Origin: Silene latifolia
Lineage: Eukaryota; Streptophyta; Magnoliopsida; Caryophyllales; Caryophyllaceae
Length of the DNA: 64,000 nt
Direction: 5' to 3'
NCBI RefSeq assembly: GCF_048544455.1
Contig: NC_133536.1
Coordinates: 168,264,325-168,328,324 of the forward strand
Positions 11,009 to 22,360 of this stretch are shown in pieces. The notes under the pieces are model-generated. The model saw nothing but the letters and a program-made list of their open reading frames with translations, did not search any database and had not been told where the DNA came from. The translations under genes were made by a program, and so were the position numbers. Each line of letters opens with the position of its first letter. Within the stretch, counting starts at the first letter, position 1.

Positions 11009-11600
11009 ATGGCTCAGTCTCTAGGTTCAAGTCATTCCTTTAATACAACCACCAACTACCACCACTGGATTCCACTGACATCAACACCTCCGCCGAAACT
11101 AACCATCCGCCACACTACGCCACACCCGACGAATTCCTCCATCGGGCACCTCCGTCGCCACAAACTCCCCCCACTGATTGTTGAATTGCTCTCACCATCC
11201 ACATAAAAGACACCGGTACACAAGAACTACTCCCCCACCTCGTCAAACCCACCACCACCACTAGAGAACCCATACCCTACCCTCGAAACCCTATTTTCGA
11301 TCCTCAAGAACCCTAGATCTGGGGTTTTTTAGGGTGGGAGAGGGAATTTCGGAGGTAGAGGAATAGTTTTAAGGCGGTGGTTATGTCTTTAAACGACATC
11401 GGGATCGGAAGCGATTATGACGGACTTCATGCACGGTGGGGTCGGCGGTCTAGTTGTGGGTTGCTGGAATTCATGGGCGGTGTTACTGGTATTTAGGGCA
11501 AGTTGGTGGTGTGGTGGTAGCGAGGGCGAGAGTTCGGTGGTTGTACGTGAATCTGGTGACGGTATACGGTGGTCTTATGGCGGGTGGCGGTGATTCCGGT
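11009..11600. other. GC-rich island of unknown origin
   Basis: Base composition changes sharply from AT-rich spacer to CCACC/CGGCGG-rich sequence. The left half is rich in CACCACC and the right half in GGTGGT/GGCGGT. A 65-residue reading (11009-11206) has no known domain. It may be a gene or transposon scrap; I do not recognise it. A similar island lies near 26.1-26.4 kb. Confidence 0.35.
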
Positions 11601-12094
11601 GAATAATAAGAGCTAAATATATAAATATTGTATGTTGAGATGAGAAAATAAAGTAACAGTTAGAAATAAATTTGAGTAACTAGTAATTAATAAAGATTAA
11701 TACTATAATATGAGAATAAAATATAATGATTCTTGGAAACCCAAATAATTAATATTTTTATCTAAATTTGAAATTCAAATTCAAAACAATTCAAATTCCC
11801 TCCCAAAAACACTTTGTGAAAAAAATTCCATATGATCCCTACCACTTTCCATGTGGCACGCTGCTACTCGCCTGTGTACAAAGAACCTTGTACACCCCGT
11901 GTACATGTAGCCTTTTCGCAATTACGGAGTACTTTGGTTTCTTTCGGGAAAGAAAAAAAAAAGTCACACTGAAACACACAAGTATGATACACACTACTCA
12001 TTTAGTGTACAGTGTACTCATCAGCCGAATTCTGTTGCTTCAATATGCTAAGAATGTAGTAGACGACTTACTTGCAGGTCGACAGATGATAATA

Positions 12095-14870
12095 TTAGGT
12101 ATTTGTTGGAACATTACTGAGAAGTACCTCTTGAGGCAAGAGATGGTACGTGATTTCGAGAGAATCGAAAATGCTTTTTAACTTTAAGATGAGGTCTGAT
12201 CTTCGGCTGAGTTTTTCTTGAAAATCTTGGAAGTTCATGGTATGATTGAAGTAGAGAATCATCTTGATCTTATTCATATTCTCTATATCTTTCACTACCA
12301 AATTGTGGGTCGGATGCCATTGGTATTGATTTTGCTCTATATACCTACGTACAACAAAATTGATGGTATCAGTTAAACAAACATCTTCGTGTATTATCCA
12401 TACTACAGTCACAGCTACATTACCACATTGGCGAAGTGGCCTCTCGTAAACTTACATCTTTATGCGTTCTTTCAGCTCGGCTATCTTTGGCAATGGTGTT
12501 TTGTAGTCAATTGAGAATTCAAAAGTATCTCCTTGATCTGGACTTCTGTAGTAGTTGCCAATGGCCTTAGTAGCTAGAACTGAATTCGGATAAAACACCT
12601 TTTCCTTGTCGATTTTCAGAAATACTGTTGTTAAGATATTCATCTCTTCAACTATCAACTGAAATTATAACAAAGCGACCAAATTAGACCTTAGATATTC
12701 ATTCTATATATTCATAATGAGAATGTTGTAGAAGAGTATTACCATCTGTCCATCGATGAAACAGCGATCACTAACATCAAACGGGTGCATAACAAAGACA
12801 AATATGATTGCTTCAAATATGGTCTTGCAGGTGTTTCCAAAAACGAAAGCTACAATAACAAGTTGGGAAAACACGAAAAGAAGCATCTTCGTAGCAGCAA
12901 TCTCCGTTAGAAGCAGCCAAATTATAATCATCAAAACAGTCAGGATTCCAATCAACATCTTATTCAGATCGTCTACAGCAGTTTTGTTATCATTTAAAGC
13001 ATGTTGAAGTGCCTTCCGATCTTTATAAACTTGAACCTTCAAATGGAGAAACACAAGCAAGAAAATAATATATATTATGAGTTTCCTTCTCATATGTTCA
13101 TCGACTAAGAACCATGACACAGTGAAGGCGTAAATTAAAGGAATAGACAGAGTTACGGAATTTCAAAGACTAGCCATTCGTAAACAAAATATCTACCACA
13201 TCATATTCAATCCTTACTTCTTCTAGGCATGTTGACACAAGATATGCTAACACCAGTGGCAAATTTGGCGCGTATATGAGAAGTTGAAAGACATTAAACT
13301 TACCACCCACTGCGAAAACGTTTTTATATCAATATGTCCTTCCTCATTGACCTCAATAAACGGTTCAACAAGATTCACCTCTTCCAGTATCATGAACCTA
13401 AGAAGGTCAGCTCTATCTATGTAGCTGGAAATAAAAATCTAATGTTAGTTAATTACAATAAAAAACAATCATATAAACATAATGTAGAAACAACTCGATA
13501 TTGAGTCTGATTTGAGACCAATCCAAATCCTTAAGTAATACGCTTTGAAATATAAGATTAATGGATTGGTCTCACATATAAGATCGTCTCACAAGTTTAT
13601 ATAAATCGACTTACGGCTCATTCTTATTTTTATCTTTGATGACATTGTTAAATATTCTAACAGCAGTGGCAATAGCAACTTCTTCACTAGTAATCTCATG
13701 ATCATTTAACTCCACCCCTCCTTCAACCACACCTTCATTGAGCATATCCGACATAGTTGACAACCCAGAATTCGTCAACACGTCGACCAACAACTTCATA
13801 GTCCAAGAAGGTATTTGCTCTTTCTTCATCTGATGAATCTTAGTCCAATCAACTACTTTCTTCTCCTTTCGTGCACCACCCGTATTCTCAGTAAAGCTAA
13901 CTTGACCAATACAACTCTCCTCCTTACTAAATTTTCGAGCCAACTCGACCAAAGGACGCCCTGAAAGCGTCTGGAGCACGTAATGATGAAACACCGCCTC
14001 TTGTATCCTATTGAAAAACCTATTCAAGTGGAATGAAGATGCCAATATCTTCATCAAAGTAGTTTTCAATAACCACAAGAAAGACCCAATAAGCAATGTA
14101 ACTAAGGTCATGGTAATGAACATGAGCACGTTTTTCGACTTATTCGTTTTCATCACTTCAGGTTTCAACAACAACAACCAAGTACCAAGTACAACACCAA
14201 TCCAAATAAACACCATAACATTTTCATGCAAACCATGAGTGAAATACACAACATTTTTCTTCAACAAAAATTTCCACTCAATAAAAAATACAATCAAATG
14301 CACAAACCATTGAGTTATCAACAACCCTGAAAAAGTTACCATCACAAGCACAAACCATTTCCAAACCTCCACGCCTAAAAATAATTTACCCTCAAACTTT
14401 TTAACCATTAAACTTGAAACCAAACAAGTCAAAATCAACAAGAAAACAAACAATTGAACTAAATATTTGATAGTCAATCTTTTTCTATTTCTAGCACTTA
14501 GTTGACAAGTAATTCTTTGGTAAATCTCCTTTTCATCTGGACCATTTTTATCCTTTTTTTTGTCTTTTTCTTTTGTTGACTTTCCTGAAACACCAACATC
14601 TTTTGAATTACTCTTGTTAAAAGAAAGTTTACTGTCTAGTAACTCAGGTGAATTTCCCAATTCATTCAAGGATTGTTTGTCAAGAGGAACTGAGGGTTCG
14701 CCAAATCTAGTTTTGGACTTAAATGTCCTTCTCCTTGTTAATGATGATTCAAGAGATGGGTATTTGGGAAGATTGGTTGAAGCAGGGGTAAAATTGGAAA
14801 TTTCATTGGTTTGTGAACCTAACTCAATTTTAACTTCATCTTCTTGTTGTTTTTTCGGGTTGGGATTCAT
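12095..14870 (-). CDS. MSL10: MscS-like mechanosensitive channel, MSL10-type (copy 1)
   Basis: Five exons on the minus strand: 14870-13615, 13424-13304, 13036-12743, 12658-12456, 12344-12095. All introns are GT-AG and phases agree, giving 707 residues. The N-terminal soluble part (1-134) has the family patch TRRRTFKSKTRFGEPS. Membrane segments are seen at about 135-155, 170-198, 216-236, 247-268 (exon 1), 486-503 and 508-531 (exon 3). The last, pore-lining one is followed by the MscS signature FGNTCKTIFEAIIFVFVMHP and FDVSDR. The C-terminal beta/alpha domain (KVFYPNSVLATK, IENMNKIKM, YHLLPQEV) completes the channel. Known MSL10 proteins are tension-gated plasma-membrane channels with slight anion preference, and their N terminus signals in stress and cell death. 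The first ATG is used. It may equally be called MSL9-like. No break is seen. Confidence 0.93.
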
Positions 14871-15538
14871 TGAAAAGGAATGAGAATGAAGACAGTGTAA
14901 TGAAAAAGATTAGATGTTTATGCAATATTGCAGATTTTAAGAGTGATTATGAAGTTAAGCATATGTTAGTTGCAGGAAATTTGCATGGTTGTAGAGATTA
15001 TTGTAGGTGAAAACAAGGGAAAACAGAGTGGAGTGGCAAAGTGAAAAGAAAGAAAGCTAACAGAGGAATAGTTGAAGGTTTTGAACAATTTAATGTACTC
15101 ATAAGTTAACAACTTAATAATGCAAAACTCGGAATAAACACTTTTTTTTTTATGAGGAAAATTCGCTACCCAAAAATCTTTATTCTAAATTTGCCTATGC
15201 TAGTTCAACCAACGGGTGCAATGGAAAAAAAATGACGAAATATTTGGGCATGTTGTTAGGGTCTTTTTTTATGAGTTTATAGAATTTGTTATGTGAAGGA
15301 GTGGAATGTATGTGCATGGCGGATGAAACAGTCGCATTGTCAATTGTCATTGACTTTAGGCTTAGAGAGTGGGAGACATATACATACTGACCTTTGGGGG
15401 AATTGATACTTTGGGATGTGCACGAGCCGGATTTATTTGTTAGATTTTCATATAAAATAGATACTCCTAAACTTTAGGAATTGTCATCGGGGTAATGGGG
15501 GTATGTTGAGATCCACCCTTCCACCCATGCTCTCTTGC
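14871..15538. other. Upstream region of MSL10 copy 1
   Basis: Holds the presumed 5' leader and promoter of the minus-strand channel gene. AT-rich; no clear TATA box could be chosen and no other gene is seen. Confidence 0.4.
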
Positions 15539-15546
15539 ATTCCTTG

Positions 15547-16344
15547 TAGAGCTGATCAGCGAGGCGGCGGGACGTGGGCCGCTGCTAATAAAAAAGTGTC
15601 CGGCGGGCGTATTTTATAAGCACTGAGCCATTAAGCGGGCCATTTTCCACTGTCCGTACCCGCCCACTTCAAGAGAGCGGGCCGGCCCGTGGGCCTGACT
15701 AAAATAACATACAAAAATTAGTGTGTTTATTAAAACACGAGTTTGTTATTGCTACATCCCCCTAAATCTTAACAATTATCTTTAAAAGCTTACTCTTAAA
15801 AAAGTATACTCATTTTCAAAAGATAAGTTTACTAGATTTTGGAAAAAATACAAGTTTGGCAATGTTCTACTACAAACATCAAAAGTTCATTTTTGCCTCG
15901 GTATTTGCGCGGCACCGTTAGCGGTTACATACACTCCTGTGTAAGTACTTGAAAAGTACTATCTTTATATGACAACCTGTTAGCATGTACAATCTCTGAG
16001 AATTTTTATGACAAGTGTAAATACCGACCATCTTCCACTTATACGTAAGGTAGAAGTTTTCATTTGCGCTACCAAATTGATTTAGAGTGTAAAAATTGCA
16101 AATGAAATAAGCGAAACGTCCCGAGAATTGAGGTTTAAGACTTTTATGAGATTACTAATAATAGCGGGCCTAGCGGGCCGCCCATGGGCAATTTTGTTTA
16201 GTCCAAGCCCATCCATTTATTTTAGCGGGCCTATTTTTCTTGTCCGTCACCCGTTTAATTTTTTATTTTTCTTGTCCAAGCCCGCTATTTTAGCGGGCCG
16301 AACGGGCTGGGCCAAACGGGTCGGCCCGCACTTGATCAGCTCTA
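15547..16344. mobile_element. Non-autonomous hAT transposon
   Basis: Ends TAGAGCTGATCA and TGATCAGCTCTA are perfect 12-bp inverted repeats, flanked by the 8-bp duplication ATTCCTTG (15539-15546 and 16345-16352), diagnostic of hAT. Both subterminal regions are packed with GCGGGCC/GGCCCGC words, like transposase binding repeats of the superfamily. No transposase reading exists in the 798 bp. Confidence 0.88.
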
Positions 16345-16352
16345 ATTCCTTG

Positions 16353-16600
16353 ATCACAATTTAATTTCAAAAGTAAATGAGATAACTTCTAAGGTTTTGG
16401 GAAGTATCTATTCGCTCTGTCCAAATCATTTATTTAATTTTGGTTTAGATATAAATAACGAGGGACGGGTAAGAGATTATAACTAATCATTCTTATTGGT
16501 TAACAAGTGGACAATAATACTTGTGATCAAATTGCTAGTGAATAACATTCCAAATATAGAAATGTAAACAAATGAATGAAACACATTTAAATGGAATAGA
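16353..16600. other. Spacer with possible Stowaway scrap
   Basis: CGCTCTGTCCAAATCATTTA and the later AAATGTAAACAAATGAATGA recall opposite ends of a Stowaway MITE, but the ends are too decayed to place. Confidence 0.3.
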
Positions 16601-16609
16601 ATAAATAAA

Positions 16610-17085
16610 GAATCCATTTTTGAAATAATGGTCAAAAATAAAATATTTGTCGTTTTGAGTCGGTTTTGAAAATATTTGTCAAAATGGTGTCCACGTAGGC
16701 TCGGGATTTCTGGACTTAAAACACGCCAATACCAATGGCGTGTTTATAATGAATATGGAAAGAAACTTCATTAAAAAATGGACTAAAACAAACACGCCAT
16801 TGGGTATGGCGGGTTTCGGAGGGGAAACACGCCACCCCCTATGGCGTGTCTTATGTAATTTTTTTTTTTTTTTTTTTTTAAAAGTTCAGTCATTTGACGA
16901 AAAAATTGTTGTAAAGACACGCCACTGCTAATGGCGTGTTTCCTTCACAAAACACGCCATTAGTAGTGGCGTGTTTCAGGTCTAGAAATCCCGAGCCTAC
17001 GTGGACATCATTTTGACAAATATTTTCAAAACCGACCCAAAACGACAAATATTTTATTTTTGACCATTATTTCAAAAATGGACTC
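16610..17085. mobile_element. Mutator-like MITE with long inverted repeats and five small hairpins
   Basis: Arms of about 110-120 bp (16610-16728 and 16970-17085) are near-perfect inverted repeats. ATAAATAAA stands on both sides (16601-16609, 17086-17094), fitting the 9-bp duplication of Mutator-like elements. The interior holds five ACACGCCA...TGGCGTGT hairpins (about 16719, 16790, 16825, 16915, 16949) and a T run. No transposase. Confidence 0.7.
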
Positions 17086-17339
17086 ATAAATAAATGACTG
17101 ATACAAAGACTAAACAGTCAAGAGAAGGAAGGAGACTCTGTGGTTAGCTATTGTTGTTGGATAACAAGTGCTTTAAGTTAAATATGAATGATCAAATTTC
17201 CTATTAAAGACACTCTTAAAAAAAGTGATAATTTGTTACTAGCCCTTTATTTCGGGTTATTCTCTTCACTTAAAGTCCTGGTTTATGTGCTAATTTGATG
17301 ATAAATGCTCTTGTTATTGATTAAAATGCATAGACGACC

Positions 17340-18425
17340 TTCACCGGGGTGTTTGTAACATTTTAACGCTCTCCAAGGCAATTCTGGGATCCAACCAGGT
17401 TCATTTGGCTATGAGACACACCAGAGACTCGAGCAAAGGACCCGAGGCGCGTCAAAAGGAAGAAAAAACGCAAAAAAGAGCCAAATAGTGCAACCGTGCG
17501 AATCTCTAGAATAGTCGTGCGTTTCATTAATTCCACCGTGTGTTTCCTTAATTTCACCATGCGGATCGATAATTCCAGGGACACTAACCCCGTTCTCATC
17601 CAACCGTACGAAATGTATTTGACCGTTCATCAGCCATTAATGGGAGTAGATTAAGTTGGGAGCCTCCTATTTGGACTAGATACCAACTTAGATTGAACAT
17701 AGGGGTAGGAACTTGATGAGGGTGCCCTTAGTTTTCGATTAGAAGACTTACTTCGGAAAAGGAAGAGTAATAATCGGGAATCTGGTGCGGGCTTAAGTAA
17801 CTTGGCCCATATTTGGGTATACTATGGTGGTGGATTTGGGTTTTGGATCAAGGATAGCTATTGCGAATCCGTGAGAGAGATAATTGGCTTTTCACGAACC
17901 CGGCAGGGAGGTGTTTAATAACCTAGTCAATGACCAGTTAATGAGATTTATGATCGTAAAATGAAGTGTGTCGGTGGAGAGGTCGAGTCCTTGGCCTTTT
18001 TCTAATTGAATTAAACCTCACTATAGTTGCTAGTTATAGTTTTCAGCATTTACATTAGTACTCTAGAACATTAGTCAATCAATCATCTTTTATCGATTTA
18101 ACTAAACTTTGCAATAGAATCAACTAGGAATCATATTGCTCTTTGTGGATACCTCCCTCAACTATTGCAACCAATCTCGTTCACTTGCGAGGTTATTTAA
18201 GACCAATCAAATTTTTGGTAGTGTTGCCTAGGACTCCGAAGATAAGGAAGACTTTGGCCAAGAAGACTCCCTTCCCCATTATCAAGCGACCAATCGTTTC
18301 AACCTTTAACCCAATTCACCCCCAACGGAATTAATTTTGAGCTTGAACCCAATCGGGGGCGGGACACTCAAGCTTGAAAAGACTAAGAAATGATGTAATA
18401 AAGTCAATACAATACCGCCTCATCT
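17340..18425 (-). mobile_element. Probable decayed gypsy LTR
   Basis: The right edge is followed by a G-rich tract and hairpin of the kind that adjoins 3' LTRs in the gypsy elements further right. Around 17490-17580 are four or five copies of an ACCGTGCG-like word, resembling the LTR arrays of those elements. The left edge and terminal bases are not resolved. It is a broken fossil. Confidence 0.4.
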
Positions 18426-18427
18426 AA

Positions 18428-18465
18428 TTCCCCCACAATTAGAACCTTACTCGTCCTCGAGTAAG
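18428..18465 (-). other. Hairpin plus polypurine-like tract of the decayed LTR element
   Basis: CTTACTCG and CGAGTAAG (18446-18453, 18458-18465) pair perfectly around a TCCT loop (AGGA on the element strand). The plus-strand CCCCCAC at 18430-18436 reads as GTGGGGG on the element strand. Confidence 0.6.
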
Positions 18466-18686
18466 CTCAACTAAATTAAGGACACCCTCATACTTTCTGT
18501 CATAAGTTAACTAAAACTTCAATTGATCAACAACGGATTTTCATCGAAAGGACTTTTATTTATTGTGATGGAATTCTTCTTTTTAAGTATAAAATACTTC
18601 ACTTTGAGTATTTGAAACATTCACTTGGTTACATTAGAAACTCCATTCCCAATGTTAGAAATGTATATATAGGTTACCGTTCAAAC

Positions 18687-18691
<5 letters not shown>

Positions 18692-18728
<37 letters not shown>
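18692..18728. repeat. Poly(A) tract
   Basis: About 37 adenines in the 3' flank of MSL10 copy 2; no retrotransposon body was recognised next to it. The rest of 18466-18870 has no supported gene. Confidence 0.8.
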
Positions 18729-18732
<4 letters not shown>

Positions 18733-18870
18733 TTGGTTACAATGCATGAAGATCATGATGGGCAGAATCAACGATCATTTGCGGCCTTTTTCATCATAGA
18801 TTTCATTTCTTCGAAAAAAAACACAAAACAATCACACTCAAAAATGCAACAATGGTTCAATACCAACAAA

Positions 18871-21424
18871 TCATGAGCTCATTGTCGGAATATTACTTAG
18901 AAGAACCTCTTGAGGCAAGAGATGGTAAGTAATTTCGAGAGTGTCGAATATACTCTTCAACCCCAAGACGAAGACTGATCTTCGTTTGAGTTTCTCTAGA
19001 TAATCTTGAAAGTTCATTGTATGATTGAAAAACAGAACCATCTTTATCTTGTTTACGTTCTCTATCTCTTTCACGATCAATGCGTGGCTTGGGTGCCAAT
19101 GTTGAGGATGTTGCTCTATATACCTACATACATACATACATACATACATATTTGAAGACCATATAAGAATCCTCGGGCAAATTGCTGCAAAGCGAATATG
19201 AAACATCACAACAAAATGCTTGCATAAACTTACAGCTTTATTTGTTCCTGCAGCTGTTCAATCTTTCGCAATGGTGTCCTGTAGTCGATTCCAAATTCTA
19301 AACTATCTCCTTGATCTGGACTTCTGTAGTAATTGCCGATGGCTTTAGTAGCTAGAACCGAGTTTGGATAAAACACCTTTTCCTTGTCCGGTCTGAGAAA
19401 TACTGTATTTAAGATATTCATCTCTTCAACTATCAGCTGTAATAATAATAACACAAGAATCAAAATAAGCCTTTTAGATAGATATTCTGCTATTCTATAT
19501 TTAGATCTTCAGTAGAGGATAGAAAGTATTACCATTTGGCCATCAATGACACAACGATCGCTAACATCAAATGGATGCATAACAAATACAAATATGATTG
19601 CCTCAAATGTGGTCTTGCAAGTGTTTCCAAAAATGAAAGCTGCAACAATGAGTTGCGAAGATAAGAAAACAAGCAACTTTGTGGTAGCAATCTCTGTTAT
19701 AAGCAGCCAGAGAATAATCATCAAAATAATGAGGATTGCAATCAACATCTTGTTGAGCTCGTCTACAGCCGTCTTGTTGTCATTCAAAGCATGTTGAAGT
19801 GCCTGCCGATCTTTGTACACATTAACCTACAAATTGAATTATAAAAAAAGAGTCAATTTGAATTTCTAGAAAATGAACTGCAGAAGCTAGGCCATCAAGA
19901 GAAAGAGAGAATGATTTTAATGATTTAACTTACCACCCATTTACAGAATGATTTTAAATCAATCTCTCCGTTTTCATTGACTTCGAAAAACGGCCAAACG
20001 ACCTTCACCTCTGCCCATATCATGAACCTATGAAGGTCAGATTTCTTTATGTAGCTGCAAACACACAAGTAAAGTTAATAATTATATGGTTAATTAATTA
20101 TATGGTTAAGTTTATGTGAATCATCTTATTACCAGGCATTATCATCTCCGGTGACATTCTTAAATATCTGAACAGCAGTGGCAATAGCAGCCTCCTCACT
20201 AGTTATCTGATTATCATCAACATCGACTTCTCCTTCAACCACACCTTCATTTAGCATACCCGACATAGTAGACAACCCCGAATTTGACACCACATCGACT
20301 AACAACTTCATAGTCCAAGAAGGTATTTTCTCCTGCTTCATTTGATGAATCTTAGTCCAATCAACTGCCTTCTTCTCCTTTCCATCACCCATATTCGCCA
20401 AGCTAGCTTGACCAATACAACTCTCGTCCTTAGTAAATCTCCGAGCCAACTCAACGACAGGACTCCCTGAGAGCGTCTGGAGCACGTAATGTTGGAACAC
20501 AGCCTCTTGTATCCTATCAAAAAACCTATTCAAGTGGAATGAAGATGCCAATATCTTCATCATGGTAGTCTTGACTAACCACAAGAAAGACCCTACTTGT
20601 AATGTAATTAAGGTCATACTAATGTAACGGATCACCTTGGTCGCCTTATCGGTCTTCACATCAGGTTTTATTAACCCCAACCAAGTTCCAAGTACGACAG
20701 CAAACCAAATAAACACCACAACATTATCTTTCAACCCATGAGTGAAATACACCACATTTTTCTTCAACAAAAACTTCCACTCAATCAAAAACACAATCAA
20801 ATTCACAAACCACTTAGTTAACAACATTCCGGAAAACGTCGCCATCACAAACACAAACCATTTCCAAACTAACACATCTAAAAATAACTTACCCTCAAAC
20901 TTTTTAACAAGTAAACTCGAAAGCAAACATGCCAATATCACCAAGAAAACAAACAATTGAAATGAGAATTTAATAGTCATCCTCCTCCTATTTCTAGCAG
21001 TTAGTTGACTAGTAATTTTTTTATAAATCTCCTTTTCATCGGGACGAAGCTTCTTTTGATTTTTATCTAATTTTGTCGCCCTTCCTGAATTACCAACACT
21101 TTTAGGAGTGTTTTGTTTAAAAGAAAAGGTTTTTTCTATAAACTTTGGTGAAGTCCTCCCCAAGTCATCCAAGGTTTTTGAGTCAAGAACTGAAGGTTCA
21201 CCAAATCTAGTTTTGGACTTGATTGACTTTCTCCTAGTTAATGGTGAATCAGGGGTTGGGTATTTAGGGGGCTTGTTTACGCTCGGGCTAAACTCGAAAA
21301 TTTCAGGGCTTTTGCTAGAAAAATTTGTGGGTTTTGGATCAATTTTAATGCTTTGTAAATTCATCTCAATTGGAATTACAACTTGTTCTTTTGAGATATG
21401 GTTTTTTTTGTCATTAGAATCCAT
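18871..21424 (-). CDS. MSL10: MscS-like mechanosensitive channel, MSL10-type (copy 2)
   Basis: Five exons on the minus strand: 21424-20133, 20054-19934, 19826-19533, 19436-19234, 19123-18871, giving 720 residues. I start at the ATG at 21424 (MDSNDKK); an upstream in-frame extension has no ATG. Exons 2, 3 and 4 have exactly the same lengths (121, 294, 203) as in copy 1. The N-terminal domain has the patch TRRKSIKSKTRFGEPS. Membrane segments fall near 153-172, 187-215, 233-253, 264-285, 498-515 and 520-543. The pore-side signature FGNTCKTTFEAIIFVFVMHP and FDVSDR is present, then KVFYPNSVLATK and the tail YHLLPQEV. It is the same channel family as copy 1 and lies in the same orientation about 4 kb from it, so it is a tandem duplicate. 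Membership in MSL9 versus MSL10 needs a tree. Confidence 0.93.
19124..19150 (-). repeat. (TATG)n microsatellite at an intron 3' end
   Basis: The last intron of MSL10 copy 2 ends in a TATG repeat, and the splice acceptor AG (19125-19124) directly terminates it. The expected pyrimidine tract is lacking here; copy 1 has ordinary sequence at this place. Confidence 0.8.
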
Positions 21425-21568
21425 TGAAGAAAACAAGGATGATCACAATGCAAAATGTGATAAAAAAAAATAAAAAATGATTGTTTTTTTTTTATATATC
21501 GTTTGGAAGCGCTTAAAGATTCATTAAGGATTTAAGAATTTGCTCTCAATACAAGAAATTTGAATACA

Positions 21569-21576
21569 TTTATATA
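21569..21576 (-). promoter_or_regulatory. Candidate TATA box of MSL10 copy 2
   Basis: TATATAAA on the minus strand, about 145 bases before the ATG, with CCAAT a few bases upstream. Position and sequence fit a plant core promoter; no transcript data were available. Confidence 0.45.
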
Positions 21577-22360
21577 GATTGGTCAATGTAGAGGGTTTAG
21601 GAGCTTCGAAAACAGGGGAATTGACTCATTAGGACAGAGGTGGAATATGTACAAGAAAGAAAACAAGAGAATTATATTATTTAATCCGATTTTTTAAGGT
21701 GTGCCCTAAACGAACCCGATAAGAAGTCATATAAAGAAATATTTTTAAGATCTTTTCACTAGAAATGGTAACAATGAGTATATTTTCTAAGAAGTTATAA
21801 GGAAATATTTTTATACTTTTTCAGATCTCAAAGTATTTCCTTAATTAAAAAACTTCTTATCATGTGTGCTTACGACACATATTAGAAAAAACCGTTATCT
21901 AAAAAGGAGGCCTGAATAATGCAATGCAAGAATTCCATAATGCAAAAAAAAATTAAAGTTTTTAAAATGTATTGATTATTTGATAATCGTGCAATGCAAA
22001 AAGGTTTGAAAAAATGGAAAGGTCATAAGAATATGCAATTTGTAGAATATTTTATGGCAAGATGATTGATGAAGCAGCCTCTTCAACATTGACTTTATGC
22101 TATGACAGTAGAAGACAGAGACATTGACTTAATAACTACTTGATTAGAAGGTCTCTTACTCATTCCCATGATTAAGAAAATGATTAACTATTGATTAGAG
22201 GGTACTTACTTATTCCCATGATTAAGAAAATGATTAAGACATAGGTGTAAAATAGTACTCAAACATATGATTAAATCAAAGTTGGAAGCTAAAAATATCG
22301 AATTCTTCTTTGATAATGGCCATGAATCAAGAGAAGCACAACAAAGTTCATAGATCAGAA
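21577..22360. other. AT-rich spacer
   Basis: No supported gene or repeat end was seen in this stretch upstream of MSL10 copy 2. Confidence 0.5.

Noticed and set aside
12756-13007. Plus-strand ORF over MSL10 exon 3 (and its twin at 19546-19797)
   Set aside because: Antisense shadow of a conserved exon; both twins exist only because the exons are alike.
17363-17630. Two overlapping minus-strand ORFs
   Set aside because: No domain, overlapping frames, and they lie in the probable LTR relic.
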